Positions 1-9,507 of a stretch of 9,507 nucleotides of DNA are shown here, in pieces. The first letter of the stretch is position 1. Each line of letters begins with the position of its first letter. The DNA is from Clostridia bacterium (GTDB lineage: Bacteria > Bacillota_A > Clostridia > Christensenellales > Aristaeellaceae), in the NCBI GenBank assembly GCA_900754775.1, contig CAAEDZ010000082.1, positions 1 through 9,507 of the forward strand, read 5' to 3'. Below the pieces are notes generated by a model, which was not told the DNA's origin, made no database searches, and was given only the letters and a program-made list of their open reading frames with translations. The translations under genes were made by a program, and so were the position numbers.

Positions 1-817
1 CGATGTCCTGCGACTTGGAGGCGATGGTGTTCACCTCGCGGTTGAACTCCTGCGCGAGGAAGTCCAGCCGCCGCCCGGCGGGGGCGGGGTCGCGGATGAG
101 GGCGCGCAGCTGGGAAATGTGGCTTGTAAGGCGCACCAGTTCCTCGTCGATGGCGAGGCGGTCTGCCATAATGGCCACTTCCTGCACAAGGCGCGCCTCG
201 TCCATCTGGCTGCCGAGCAGTTCTTCCACGTTGGCGCGCAGGCGCTCGCGGTAAGAAACGACGCTCTGCGGCGCGCGCGCGGCGATGGCGGCCTGGATGC
301 GTTCCAGGGCGTCCGCGCGCTCGGCAAGGTCTTTTTGCAGGGCCTCGCCCTCGCGCGCGCGCATGACGGAAACTTCGTCCAGCGCCCCGGAAAGCGTTTC
401 CAGAAGCAGCGCGCGCAGGGCGTCGCGGTCTTCCTCGGCCTCGACCACCTGCGTGACCTCCGGCAGGGCGAGCATGCCCATCACCGAGCGGTCGTCTTCA
501 AGGCCGGTCAGCGCGTCCGTGGCGCGCAGGTAGGCGCGGATGAGCCCTTCGTCCACCTGCACATCGCGCGCGTCTTCCCGCTGGTTGCGGTAGGTGCAGA
601 ATACGTCCACATGCCCGCGGGAAAGGCGGGCGCCAATGGCCTTGCGCGCCTCGTCTTCGAGAAAAAGAAAGCAGCGCGGCATGCGCAGGCTGATGTCCAG
701 AAACCGATGATTGACGCTCTTGACTTCCACCGTGAGCGACCGCCCGTCGCGCGCGCGCACGCAGCGGCCGTAACCCGTCATGCTGTTGATGCTGCTCGCC
801 TCCAGATTTTTCTCCAT
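1..817 (-). CDS. yicC: YicC/YloC family endoribonuclease, C-terminus cut by window edge
   Basis: An uninterrupted minus-strand frame reads from ATG at 817 to the left edge, giving 272 residues without a stop. The N-terminal hallmark SMTGYGR is at residues 12-18, followed by LTVEVKSVNHRFLDI at about 25-39. The C-terminal hallmark LDFLAQEFNREVNTIASKSQ is close to the edge. These are the conserved ends of the YicC_N and DUF1732 domains. Family members are about 290 residues long, so roughly 20-25 residues lie outside the window. E. coli YicC and B. subtilis YloC are cytoplasmic endoribonucleases; that activity is known for the family, and only membership is seen here. The start is uncertain. ATG 817 lies about where transcription should begin, while ATG 781 would start directly at MTGYGR, and neither has a well-placed Shine-Dalgarno. 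A GGAGG at 803-799 sits inside the longer reading frame. In Firmicutes this gene usually precedes remA and gmk, which would lie left of the window. Confidence 0.95.
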   Translation of the reverse strand, partial: MEKNLEASSINSMTGYGRCVRARDGRSLTVEVKSVNHRFLDISLRMPRCFLFLEDEARKAIGARLSRGHVDVFCTYRNQREDARDVQVDEGLIRAYLRATDALTGLEDDRSVMGMLALPEVTQVVEAEEDRDALRALLLETLSGALDEVSVMRAREGEALQKDLAERADALERIQAAIAARAPQSVVSYRERLRANVEELLGSQMDEARLVQEVAIMADRLAIDEELVRLTSHISQLRALIRDPAPAGRRLDFLAQEFNREVNTIASKSQDI

Positions 818-822
818 AATTG

Positions 823-851
823 ATTATAACACATTTGGCCCCCGCTCTCCA
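823..851 (-). promoter_or_regulatory. Promoter for yicC, extended -10 type
   Basis: On the minus strand a perfect TATAAT (828-823) is preceded directly by TGT, forming an extended -10 element. A weak -35, TGGAGA (851-846, 4 of 6 matches to TTGACA), lies 17 bases upstream. The predicted transcription start is at about 816-817, essentially on the first ATG of yicC. This is sequence inference; no other good promoter for this gene was seen nearby. Confidence 0.65.
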
Positions 852-1018
852 CACTCTGGCGTAAAAAAAGCAATATTTTTTCGCGGCGCGCCATTTGGTG
901 GAAATTGACTGTTTTGCGCGCACATTCCTGCATAAAATACGTTTTCGCTCGGGCTAATATGCATTTTTCTGACCATCCTATTCGTTTCATTACGCATTAT
1001 CGTCGTTTTTGTAAAAAG

Positions 1019-1036
1019 AACTGCAAAAAAACAGTT
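1019..1036. promoter_or_regulatory. Inverted repeat overlapping the importer -35, possible operator
   Basis: AACTG (1019-1023) and CAGTT (1032-1036) form an inverted repeat around an 8-base A-rich spacer. The right arm covers the first two bases of the -35 element TTGCAT. A protein bound here would compete with RNA polymerase. The arms are short, so chance is possible. It is not followed by a T-run suitable for a terminator. Confidence 0.3.
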
Positions 1037-1063
1037 GCATTTCGCACGAAAAGATGATACAAT
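1035..1063 (+). promoter_or_regulatory. Promoter of the sugar ABC importer operon
   Basis: The -35 element TTGCAT (1035-1040) is separated by exactly 17 bases from the -10 element TACAAT (1058-1063). The -10 is preceded by TGA, giving an extended -10. The predicted start is near 1070 and leaves a leader of about 46 bases before the ATG at 1116. That leader contains two TCGTTA direct repeats and the ribosome binding site GAGGTG at 1103-1108. Confidence 0.75.
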
Positions 1064-1115
1064 GTTTCCGTCGTTAAGCATTCGTTACCGTTTGAGAGAG
1101 TGAGGTGCGCGGAGC

Positions 1116-2609
1116 ATGGGTGAAATCCTGCTGCAAATGCGGGGGATCCAGAAATACTTTCCAGGCGTTCACGCGCTGGACGATTGCCACTTTGAATTGA
1201 AAAGCGGCGAAGTCCACGCGCTGGTGGGCGAGAACGGCGCCGGAAAATCGACGATGATGAAGGTACTCACCGGCGTCTACCAGATGGACGCGGGCGAGAT
1301 CCTCCTCGATGGCAAACCCGTACAGATCCACAACACGCGCGACGCGCAGGCGCTGGGGATCTCCATCATCCATCAGGAATTGAACCTGATGAAGGACCTG
1401 ACCGTGGCCGAGAACATCTACATCGGCCGCGAGCCGATGAACGGCATACTGCTCAACAAGCGCAGGCAAAACGAGATGGCGGCGGAGCTTTTATCCAGCC
1501 TTTCCATCGACATCAGCCCCACCACCATCGTCGGCACGCTGACCGTGGCCCGCCAGCAGATGGTGGAGATCGCCAAGGCCCTCTCCTACGACAACACGCG
1601 CATACTCATCATGGACGAGCCTTCCGCGGCGCTGACTGAAAGCGAGATCGAGGAGCTGTTCCGCTTCATCCGCGATCTGAAGGCGCGCGGCGTGGGCATC
1701 GTCTACATATCCCACCGCATGGGCGAACTCAAACAGATCTCCGACCGCATCACCGTCATGCGCGACGGCCAGTATATCGGCACGGTGAACACCGCCGAGG
1801 TGACGATGGACGAGATCATCCGCATGATGGTCGGCCGCGTCATCTACGAGCAGCCCAAGGAAAAGAGCAATGTGCCGCCGGACGCCCCCATCGTTCTGGA
1901 GGCCAGGCATCTGCTCTCCAAGGACGTCAAGGACGTTTCCTTCGTGCTGCACAAGGGCGAGATCCTCGGCTTTGCCGGCCTGATGGGCGCGGGGCGCACG
2001 GAAACGGCGCGCCTTGTGTCCGGCGCGGACAAGCGCCTGGGCGGCGAGATCCTCGTAAACGGCAAGGAAGTGAACATACAGACCCCGGCGGACGCGGTCA
2101 AGGCCGGCATCGGCTATCTGTCCGAGGACCGCAAGCGCTACGGCCTGTGCCTGCCGCTGTCGGTGGCGGACAACACGGTCATGGCCACGCTGCACAACTT
2201 CCTCAAGGGCTCCGTGGTCAACGACAAGAAGATCCGCGAAGTCTCGCACACCTACCGCGAGCAGATCAACATCAAGACGCCTTCGGTGGACACCAAAGTC
2301 GTCTCCCTCTCGGGCGGCAACCAGCAGAAGGTCGTTCTGGCCAAGTGGCTGGTGCGCGATTGCGACATACTCATCTTCGACGAGCCGACGCGCGGCATCG
2401 ACGTGGGCGCGAAGAGCGAAATCTACAAGCTGATGAACCGCCTGGTGGCGGAAGGCAAGTCCATTATCATGATCTCCTCGGAATTGCCGGAGCTTTTGCG
2501 CATGTCCGACCGCATCATCGTCATGTGCGAGGGCGTCAAGACCGGCGAGATGGACATCAGCGAGGCGACGCAGGAAAAGATCATGGCGCTGGCGGCGCCC
2601 AGAATTTAA
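1116..2609 (+). CDS. Sugar ABC transporter ATP-binding protein, CUT2 family (RbsA/MglA-like)
   Basis: This 497-residue protein has two fused ABC ATPase domains and would energise import of a monosaccharide-type substrate on the cytoplasmic face of the membrane. Domain 1 has an intact Walker A (GENGAGKST, 38-46), a degenerate signature region (TLTVARQQ, 141-148), Walker B ILIMDEP (163-169) and the switch histidine H200. Domain 2 has a degenerate Walker A (GLMGAGRTE, 288-296) that lacks the lysine, a canonical signature LSGGNQQ (398-404) and Walker B ILIFDEP (418-424). This asymmetry is normal for RbsA, MglA and XylG, whose composite ATP site uses the first Walker A with the second signature. 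GAGGTG lies seven bases before the ATG. The permease starts 12 bases after the stop. Substrate cannot be assigned within the family, so no symbol is given. Confidence 0.96.
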   Translation: MGEILLQMRGIQKYFPGVHALDDCHFELKSGEVHALVGENGAGKSTMMKVLTGVYQMDAGEILLDGKPVQIHNTRDAQALGISIIHQELNLMKDLTVAENIYIGREPMNGILLNKRRQNEMAAELLSSLSIDISPTTIVGTLTVARQQMVEIAKALSYDNTRILIMDEPSAALTESEIEELFRFIRDLKARGVGIVYISHRMGELKQISDRITVMRDGQYIGTVNTAEVTMDEIIRMMVGRVIYEQPKEKSNVPPDAPIVLEARHLLSKDVKDVSFVLHKGEILGFAGLMGAGRTETARLVSGADKRLGGEILVNGKEVNIQTPADAVKAGIGYLSEDRKRYGLCLPLSVADNTVMATLHNFLKGSVVNDKKIREVSHTYREQINIKTPSVDTKVVSLSGGNQQKVVLAKWLVRDCDILIFDEPTRGIDVGAKSEIYKLMNRLVAEGKSIIMISSELPELLRMSDRIIVMCEGVKTGEMDISEATQEKIMALAAPRI

Positions 2610-2621
2610 GGAGGGTCTCTC

Positions 2622-3614
2622 ATGCAAGGCAACGAGAATCGCAAACTGAACATGCAAAAGCTGCTGGCGCCCGCCGCGTTGGTGATCCTCTATGTGTTCT
2701 TCTCCATCTTCGGCAAGAACTTCTTCGGCTATGAGGGTTTCAAGCAGATCCTGCAATCCTCGTATTATATCGGCTTCATGGCCTTTGGCGTGACGTTCGT
2801 CATCATCACCGGCGGCATCGACCTTTCCATCGGCACGGTGATGATGTGTTCGGCCATCATCGGCGGCACGGCCTTCACCAACTGGGGCTGGCCGGTGCCC
2901 CTGGCGCTGGTGCTGGTACTGATCTCCGGCCTGTTCTTCGGCCTGTGCAACGGCCTGATGATCGCCAAGGCAAAGCTGCCCCCCTTCATCGCCACGCTGG
3001 GCACGATGATGGTTTCCCAAGGCTTTGGCTCCATCATCTCCAACGTGCGCACGATGCACTATTCTCCCACCTATGTGGGCGACTGGTTCCGGCCGGTGTT
3101 CTACATTTCCGGCAACTTCCCGGTGGGCGCCATCTGGCTGCTCGGCGCGTTTGTGATCGCCGCGTTCGTACTCAACAAGACGCGCCTGGGCCGCTACAAC
3201 TTCGCCATCGGCTCCAATGAGGAGGCGGCGCGCCTCTCCGGCGTCAAGACCGACCGCTGGAAGATCGCCATCTACGCCATTTGCGGCCTGTTCGCGGGCT
3301 TTGCCGGCATTTTCTTCGGCGCGGCCTATACCACCATCACCCCCGGCAAGGGCAACGGCGAGGAACTCAACGCCATCGCCGCGGTGGTCATCGGCGGGAC
3401 CAGCATGTCCGGCGGTTCCGGCTCCATGGTGGGCACGCTCATCGGCGTTCTGATCATGTCCACCTTGAAGAAGGGCCTTTCCTCCGTGGGCCTGCAGGCG
3501 CACTGGCAGACGTTCTTCACCGGCTTCGTGGTCATCGGCGCGGTGCTGCTGGACAACGCCCGCAACCGCGCCGCCAGCAAGGTGAAGATCGCCGCTCCGG
3601 CAGTCAAGAAGTAA
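2622..3614 (+). CDS. Sugar ABC transporter permease, CUT2 family (RbsC-like)
   Basis: This 330-residue, strongly hydrophobic protein belongs to the BPD_transp_2 permease family and would form the membrane channel, probably as a homodimer. About eight to ten membrane segments are visible, for example near residues 14-31, 48-64, 92-111, 168-184, 213-234, 268-283 and 298-312. Family hallmarks are TGGIDLSIG (63-71), NGLMIAKAKLPPFIATLGTM (110-129), the cytoplasmic EAARLSGV loop (201-208) that contacts the ATPase, and ELNAIAAVVIGGTSMSGG (248-265). GGAGGG (2610-2615) begins immediately after the ATPase stop and is six bases from the ATG, which supports this start. The length matches the family (about 320-340). 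The C-terminus is Lys/Ala-rich and presumably cytoplasmic. Ribose, galactose or xylose import cannot be told apart from this subunit. Confidence 0.95.
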   Translation: MQGNENRKLNMQKLLAPAALVILYVFFSIFGKNFFGYEGFKQILQSSYYIGFMAFGVTFVIITGGIDLSIGTVMMCSAIIGGTAFTNWGWPVPLALVLVLISGLFFGLCNGLMIAKAKLPPFIATLGTMMVSQGFGSIISNVRTMHYSPTYVGDWFRPVFYISGNFPVGAIWLLGAFVIAAFVLNKTRLGRYNFAIGSNEEAARLSGVKTDRWKIAIYAICGLFAGFAGIFFGAAYTTITPGKGNGEELNAIAAVVIGGTSMSGGSGSMVGTLIGVLIMSTLKKGLSSVGLQAHWQTFFTGFVVIGAVLLDNARNRAASKVKIAAPAVKK

Positions 3615-3630
3615 CGCCCCCTACGACGGT

Positions 3631-3651
3631 TTTGAGCGCGAGGCGCTTGAA
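3631..3651 (+). other. Intercistronic RNA hairpin between permease and binding-protein genes
   Basis: AGCGC (3635-3639) and GCGCT (3643-3647) pair around a three-base loop, and the stem extends outward through two G-U pairs and two A-U pairs to about nine base pairs. No U-tract follows, so it is not a classical terminator. It lies 12 bases before the AGGAGG of the binding-protein gene. Hairpins in this position in transporter operons often set unequal expression through RNA processing or stability. That role is inference here. Confidence 0.45.
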
Positions 3652-3676
3652 ATAAAACATGCAGGAGGTAGAATCC

Positions 3677-4729
3677 ATGAAGAAACTCTTTGCACTGGTC
3701 CTGGCCCTGATGCTCGTGCTCGGCGCGGTTGCCGTGGCCGAAGAGCCGCTCTACATCTCGGTCATCTCCAAGGGCGAGCAGCACGCCTTCTGGCAGACCG
3801 TGCGCACGGGCTGCGAGGAAGCCGCGGCCGAATACGGCGTGGAAATGTACTACTACGGCCCGCCCTCTGAGTCCGACATCCAGCTTCAGGTGGAAGCCCT
3901 CAACAGCGAACTGGTCAAAGAGCCGGACGCCCTGTGCCTCGCGGCCCTGTCCACCGAATCCGTGTTGACCCAGCTCGAGCAGTGCGCGGCCAACGGCATC
4001 CCCGTGGTCGGCTTTGACTCCGGTGTGCCGGATGCGCCCGAAGGCTCCATCGTCGCCACCGCCTCCACCAACAACCAGAACGCCGCCGCGCTGGCCGCCG
4101 AAGAGATGCTCAAGCTCGAAGGCTTCGCCGACGCGCTGGCTGCCGGCACCCCTGAGGCCCCCGTGGTCATCGCCGTGCTGTCGCAGGACGCCACCTCTGA
4201 ATCCGTGACCGGCCGCACCACCGGCTTTGTCAACAAGATGTACGAGCTGGCCAGCGAGTACAACACCGTCGCCGTGCAGGGCCACGACCTGTGGGCCAAG
4301 GAAGCCGAGGGCGCGGGCGTCATCATCCACGTTGAGATCGCCGCCACGCCGGAAGTCACCGACGTGACCAACGCCTCCAACGCCATCCTCAACCTCGACG
4401 GCCTCTACGCCGTGTTCTGCTCCAACGAAGGCGCCGTGACCGGCTTCCTGGCCGCGACCTCCGGCGGCAACGACCTGGCGGACGGCGGCCTCTACGGCGA
4501 TCTGATTGTGGCCGGCTTCGACGCGGGCGCGCCGCAGAAGGAAGCCGTGCGCAACGGCTGGTTCGTCGGCTCCGTGACGCAGGATCCCTATCGCATCGGC
4601 TATCTGGCGGTTGAGCTGGCCGTGAAGGCCGCCAACGGCGAGGAAGTCTCCGACGTCGATACCGGCGCGCAGTGGTACACCGCCGAGAACATCGACGATC
4701 CCGAGATTGCCATGCTGGTCTACGACTAA
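3677..4729 (+). CDS. Sugar ABC transporter substrate-binding protein (Peripla_BP_4/RbsB-like)
   Basis: This 350-residue extracytoplasmic protein would capture the substrate and deliver it to the permease. The start at 3677 is chosen because AGGAGG (3663-3668) lies eight bases upstream. An in-frame ATG at 3659 precedes this ribosome site and is unlikely. Residues 1-21 form a signal peptide (MKK, a Leu/Val/Ala core, then AVA before EEPLY). There is no lipobox cysteine, which is unusual for a Gram-positive binding protein. Likely pocket positions by RbsB analogy are D114 in GFDSG, R180 in TGRTTGF, N250 in CSNEGAVTG, D282 in GFDAG and Q302 in TQDPYRIG. RbsB has Asp-Arg where this protein has D114-S115, so plain ribose binding is doubtful. 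It is the last gene of the operon and a terminator follows 20 bases later. Strongly C/G-ending codons fit high expression. Confidence 0.94.
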   Translation: MKKLFALVLALMLVLGAVAVAEEPLYISVISKGEQHAFWQTVRTGCEEAAAEYGVEMYYYGPPSESDIQLQVEALNSELVKEPDALCLAALSTESVLTQLEQCAANGIPVVGFDSGVPDAPEGSIVATASTNNQNAAALAAEEMLKLEGFADALAAGTPEAPVVIAVLSQDATSESVTGRTTGFVNKMYELASEYNTVAVQGHDLWAKEAEGAGVIIHVEIAATPEVTDVTNASNAILNLDGLYAVFCSNEGAVTGFLAATSGGNDLADGGLYGDLIVAGFDAGAPQKEAVRNGWFVGSVTQDPYRIGYLAVELAVKAANGEEVSDVDTGAQWYTAENIDDPEIAMLVYD

Positions 4730-4748
4730 ACCAACCCACTTTAACTCT

Positions 4749-4783
4749 GGGGGAGGCTCCGCAAGGGGCCTCCCTCCTCTTTT
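4749..4783 (+). terminator. Intrinsic terminator after the importer operon
   Basis: GGGAGGCTCC (4751-4760) pairs with GGGGCCTCCC (4765-4774), with one G-U pair, around the tetraloop GCAA, a stable GNRA loop. Two more pairs can be added at the base. The stem is followed by TCCTCTTTT, ending in four T at 4780-4783. It starts 20 bases after the binding-protein stop and separates the importer from the yerC promoter. Confidence 0.9.
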
Positions 4784-4791
4784 GGGTGGAA

Positions 4792-4808
4792 AACGGCGTT
4801 TTGCCGTT
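4792..4808. promoter_or_regulatory. Inverted repeat at the yerC -35, possible operator
   Basis: AACGGC (4792-4797) and GCCGTT (4803-4808) form a perfect 6-bp inverted repeat with a 5-base GTTTT spacer. The right arm overlaps the first two bases of the -35 element TTGACG. As RNA it would not be transcribed from the yerC promoter, so a protein-binding role is the more natural reading. No regulator can be named. Confidence 0.35.
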
Positions 4809-4835
4809 GACGTGGGGATGTTTTCGCGCTATAAT
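4807..4835 (+). promoter_or_regulatory. Strong promoter for the yerC-pcrA-ligA operon
   Basis: TTGACG (4807-4812) and a perfect TATAAT (4830-4835) are separated by the ideal 17 bases, 11 of 12 matches to the housekeeping consensus. The predicted start is at about A4842, giving a leader of about 29 bases to the yerC ATG. I see no SOS-type LexA box of the Gram-positive kind (GAAC-N4-GTTC) near it. Confidence 0.88.
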
Positions 4836-4840
4836 GTTTC

Positions 4841-4854
4841 CATGCTAACGCATG
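4841..4854. promoter_or_regulatory. Palindrome at the yerC transcription start, possible autoregulatory operator
   Basis: CATGC (4841-4845) and GCATG (4850-4854) are perfect inverted arms around TAAC. The flanks TTTC on the left and GAAA on the right extend the symmetry with a one-base offset. It sits on the predicted start site, a typical repressor position. The gene it controls encodes a TrpR-fold protein, so autoregulation is a plausible inference. The transcript could also form a small 5'-end hairpin here. Confidence 0.4.
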
Positions 4855-4870
4855 AAAGCGAGGGACCGCC

Positions 4871-5166
4871 ATGTTCACATCCCGCCTGCAAAACGAGCGC
4901 ACGGACGTTCTGGTCAGGGCGCTTTTGTCCTTGAACAGCGAAGAGGAGGTCTACCGCGTGCTGGAGGACCTTTTGACCATCCGCGAGGTGGGCGAGCTTT
5001 CCCAGCGGCTGGAAGTGGCCTTCATGCTGCGCGACAAGGCCACCTATTCCGAGATCGTGGAAAAGACGGGCGTCTCCACGGCCACCATCGGGCGGGTGAA
5101 CCGCTGCCTCAACTACGGCGCGGGCGGCTACCAGCTCATCTTTGAAAAACTTTCCGAGGAAGAAAA

Positions 5167-5170
<4 letters not shown>
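4871..5170 (+). CDS. yerC: YerC/YecD family TrpR-like DNA-binding protein
   Basis: This 99-residue, all-helical cytoplasmic protein belongs to the TrpR superfamily. The core RLEVAFMLRDKATYSEI (46-62) followed by TGVSTATIGRVNRCLNYG (66-83) is the conserved helix-turn-helix part of YerC. B. subtilis YerC has the nearly parallel QRLEVARML and GASTATISRVKRCLNYG. A DNA-binding regulatory role is inferred from the fold; its ligand and targets are not established from this sequence. The ATG at 4871 follows GAGGGA (4860-4865) by five bases, and the length is typical of the family (about 95-105). The stop overlaps the pcrA start in an ATGA, so the two are probably translationally coupled. Palindromes at its own promoter suggest self-control. 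Confidence 0.93.
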
Positions 5171-9391
<4,221 letters not shown>

Positions 9392-9395
9392 AGAC

Positions 9396-9425
9396 AGCCG
9401 CCAGACAAGCGTTCGTCCGGCGGCT
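9396..9425. terminator. Probable bidirectional terminator between ligA and the converging gene
   Basis: AGCCGCC (9396-9402) pairs with GGCGGCT (9419-9425). After an A-C mismatch, GAC (9404-9406) pairs with GTC (9415-9417). On the plus strand the tail is ACTTTAT, a modest T-run. On the minus strand the stem is followed by GTCTTTATTCTT, also T-rich. It lies 4 bases after the ligA stop and 18 bases beyond the minus-strand stop, so it can serve both genes. Confidence 0.7.
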
Positions 9426-9443
9426 ACTTTATGACGAAGGTCT

Positions 9444-9507
9444 TCAGCCCATCAGGTTTTCCTTCGCCTGCGGAGCATTGGCGAAGATGGCGCCCACGGT
9501 CGGGCAA
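9444..9507 (-). CDS. C-terminal end of an unidentified minus-strand gene
   Basis: Reading the minus strand inward from the right edge, one frame gives 20 codons and a TGA at 9446-9444. The visible tail ends in GAIFANAPQAKENLMG. Seventeen of its 20 third positions are G or C, as in the other genes, whereas the alternative open frame (ending at 9424) has much lower third-position GC. The position just beyond a terminator-like hairpin also supports a real gene converging on ligA. There is too little sequence to recognise the family, and I assign no function. Confidence 0.55.
   Translation of the reverse strand, partial: CPTVGAIFANAPQAKENLMG

Larger units (their letters stand above)
818..1115. 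other. Divergent intergenic control region, AT-rich for this genome
   Basis: These 298 bases separate divergently transcribed yicC and the sugar importer. The region is clearly richer in A and T than the genes. It holds the yicC promoter at its left end and the importer promoter at its right end. Between them are several short repeats: GCATT at 961, 994, 1037 and 1078, GCATA at 930, and CGTT(T/A) words. A good -35-like TTGACT at 905-910 has no properly spaced -10. I see no convincing small gene or structured RNA in it. Confidence 0.6.

Noticed and set aside
119..823. A 234-codon plus-strand frame over the yicC region.
   Set aside because: The opposite strand encodes the conserved YicC motifs through the whole region; this frame has none and no ribosome site.
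863..881. An A-run and T-run pair that could form a hairpin in the divergent spacer.
   Set aside because: The stem would be A-U pairs only, with no GC-rich part. It does not follow any gene end, so it is neither a terminator nor a convincing structured RNA.
905..938. TTGACT followed by TAAAAT as a possible promoter.
   Set aside because: The spacing is 22 bases, too long for a housekeeping promoter, and a better promoter with 17-base spacing lies closer to the gene.
1491..3503. A 670-codon open frame on the minus strand opposite the ATPase and permease genes.
   Set aside because: It is antisense to two clear transporter genes and its translation is a compositional mix rich in His, Asp, Gly, Arg and Ala without any domain. 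Such shadows are expected in GC-rich DNA with C/G-ending codons.
3659..3676. An earlier in-frame ATG for the binding protein.
   Set aside because: The AGGAGG ribosome site lies inside this extension, and starting at 3677 gives a normal signal peptide beginning MKK.
3326..4330. A 334-codon minus-strand frame opposite the permease end and the binding-protein gene.
   Set aside because: It crosses the intergenic ribosome site and two clear genes, with no family resemblance.

Overview
The window is an ordinary chromosomal stretch of a GC-rich low-abundance-type Firmicute, most likely a member of the Clostridia. The evidence is the set of Firmicutes marker genes (a YicC/YloC RNase, a TrpR-like YerC, a PcrA helicase and an NAD+-dependent LigA, with yerC, pcrA and ligA adjacent), strong GGAGG-type ribosome binding sites, sigma-A-type promoters, and strongly G/C-ending codons. 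A Christensenellales-like gut or rumen lineage would fit, but that is a guess.

Layout. Positions 1-817 (minus) hold a yicC/yloC gene that runs off the left edge. Positions 818-1115 are a comparatively AT-rich divergent control region with promoters facing both ways. Positions 1116-4729 (plus) are a three-gene CUT2-type sugar ABC importer: double-ATPase subunit, membrane permease and substrate-binding protein. It ends in a strong GNRA-loop terminator at 4749-4783. Positions 4807-4835 carry a near-consensus promoter for a second plus-strand operon: yerC (4871-5170), pcrA (5167-7419) and ligA (7442-9391). A hairpin at 9396-9425 lies between ligA and the last codons of a converging minus-strand gene (9444-9507), and it can act in both directions.

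The first operon looks like a complete importer for a monosaccharide or a similar small polyol. It has no linked kinase, isomerase or regulator, so its substrate cannot be fixed. The second operon groups a putative DNA-binding regulator with two replication and repair enzymes: PcrA unwinds DNA and clears nucleoprotein blocks, and LigA seals nicks. The short overlap and short gap suggest one mRNA.

I see no mobile element, CRISPR array, tRNA, rRNA or clearly new system. The points most worth checking are small: a yicC promoter that leaves almost no leader, palindromes at the yerC promoter that resemble an operator for a TrpR-fold protein, a binding protein without a lipobox, and unusual residues in the LigA NMN-binding domain.
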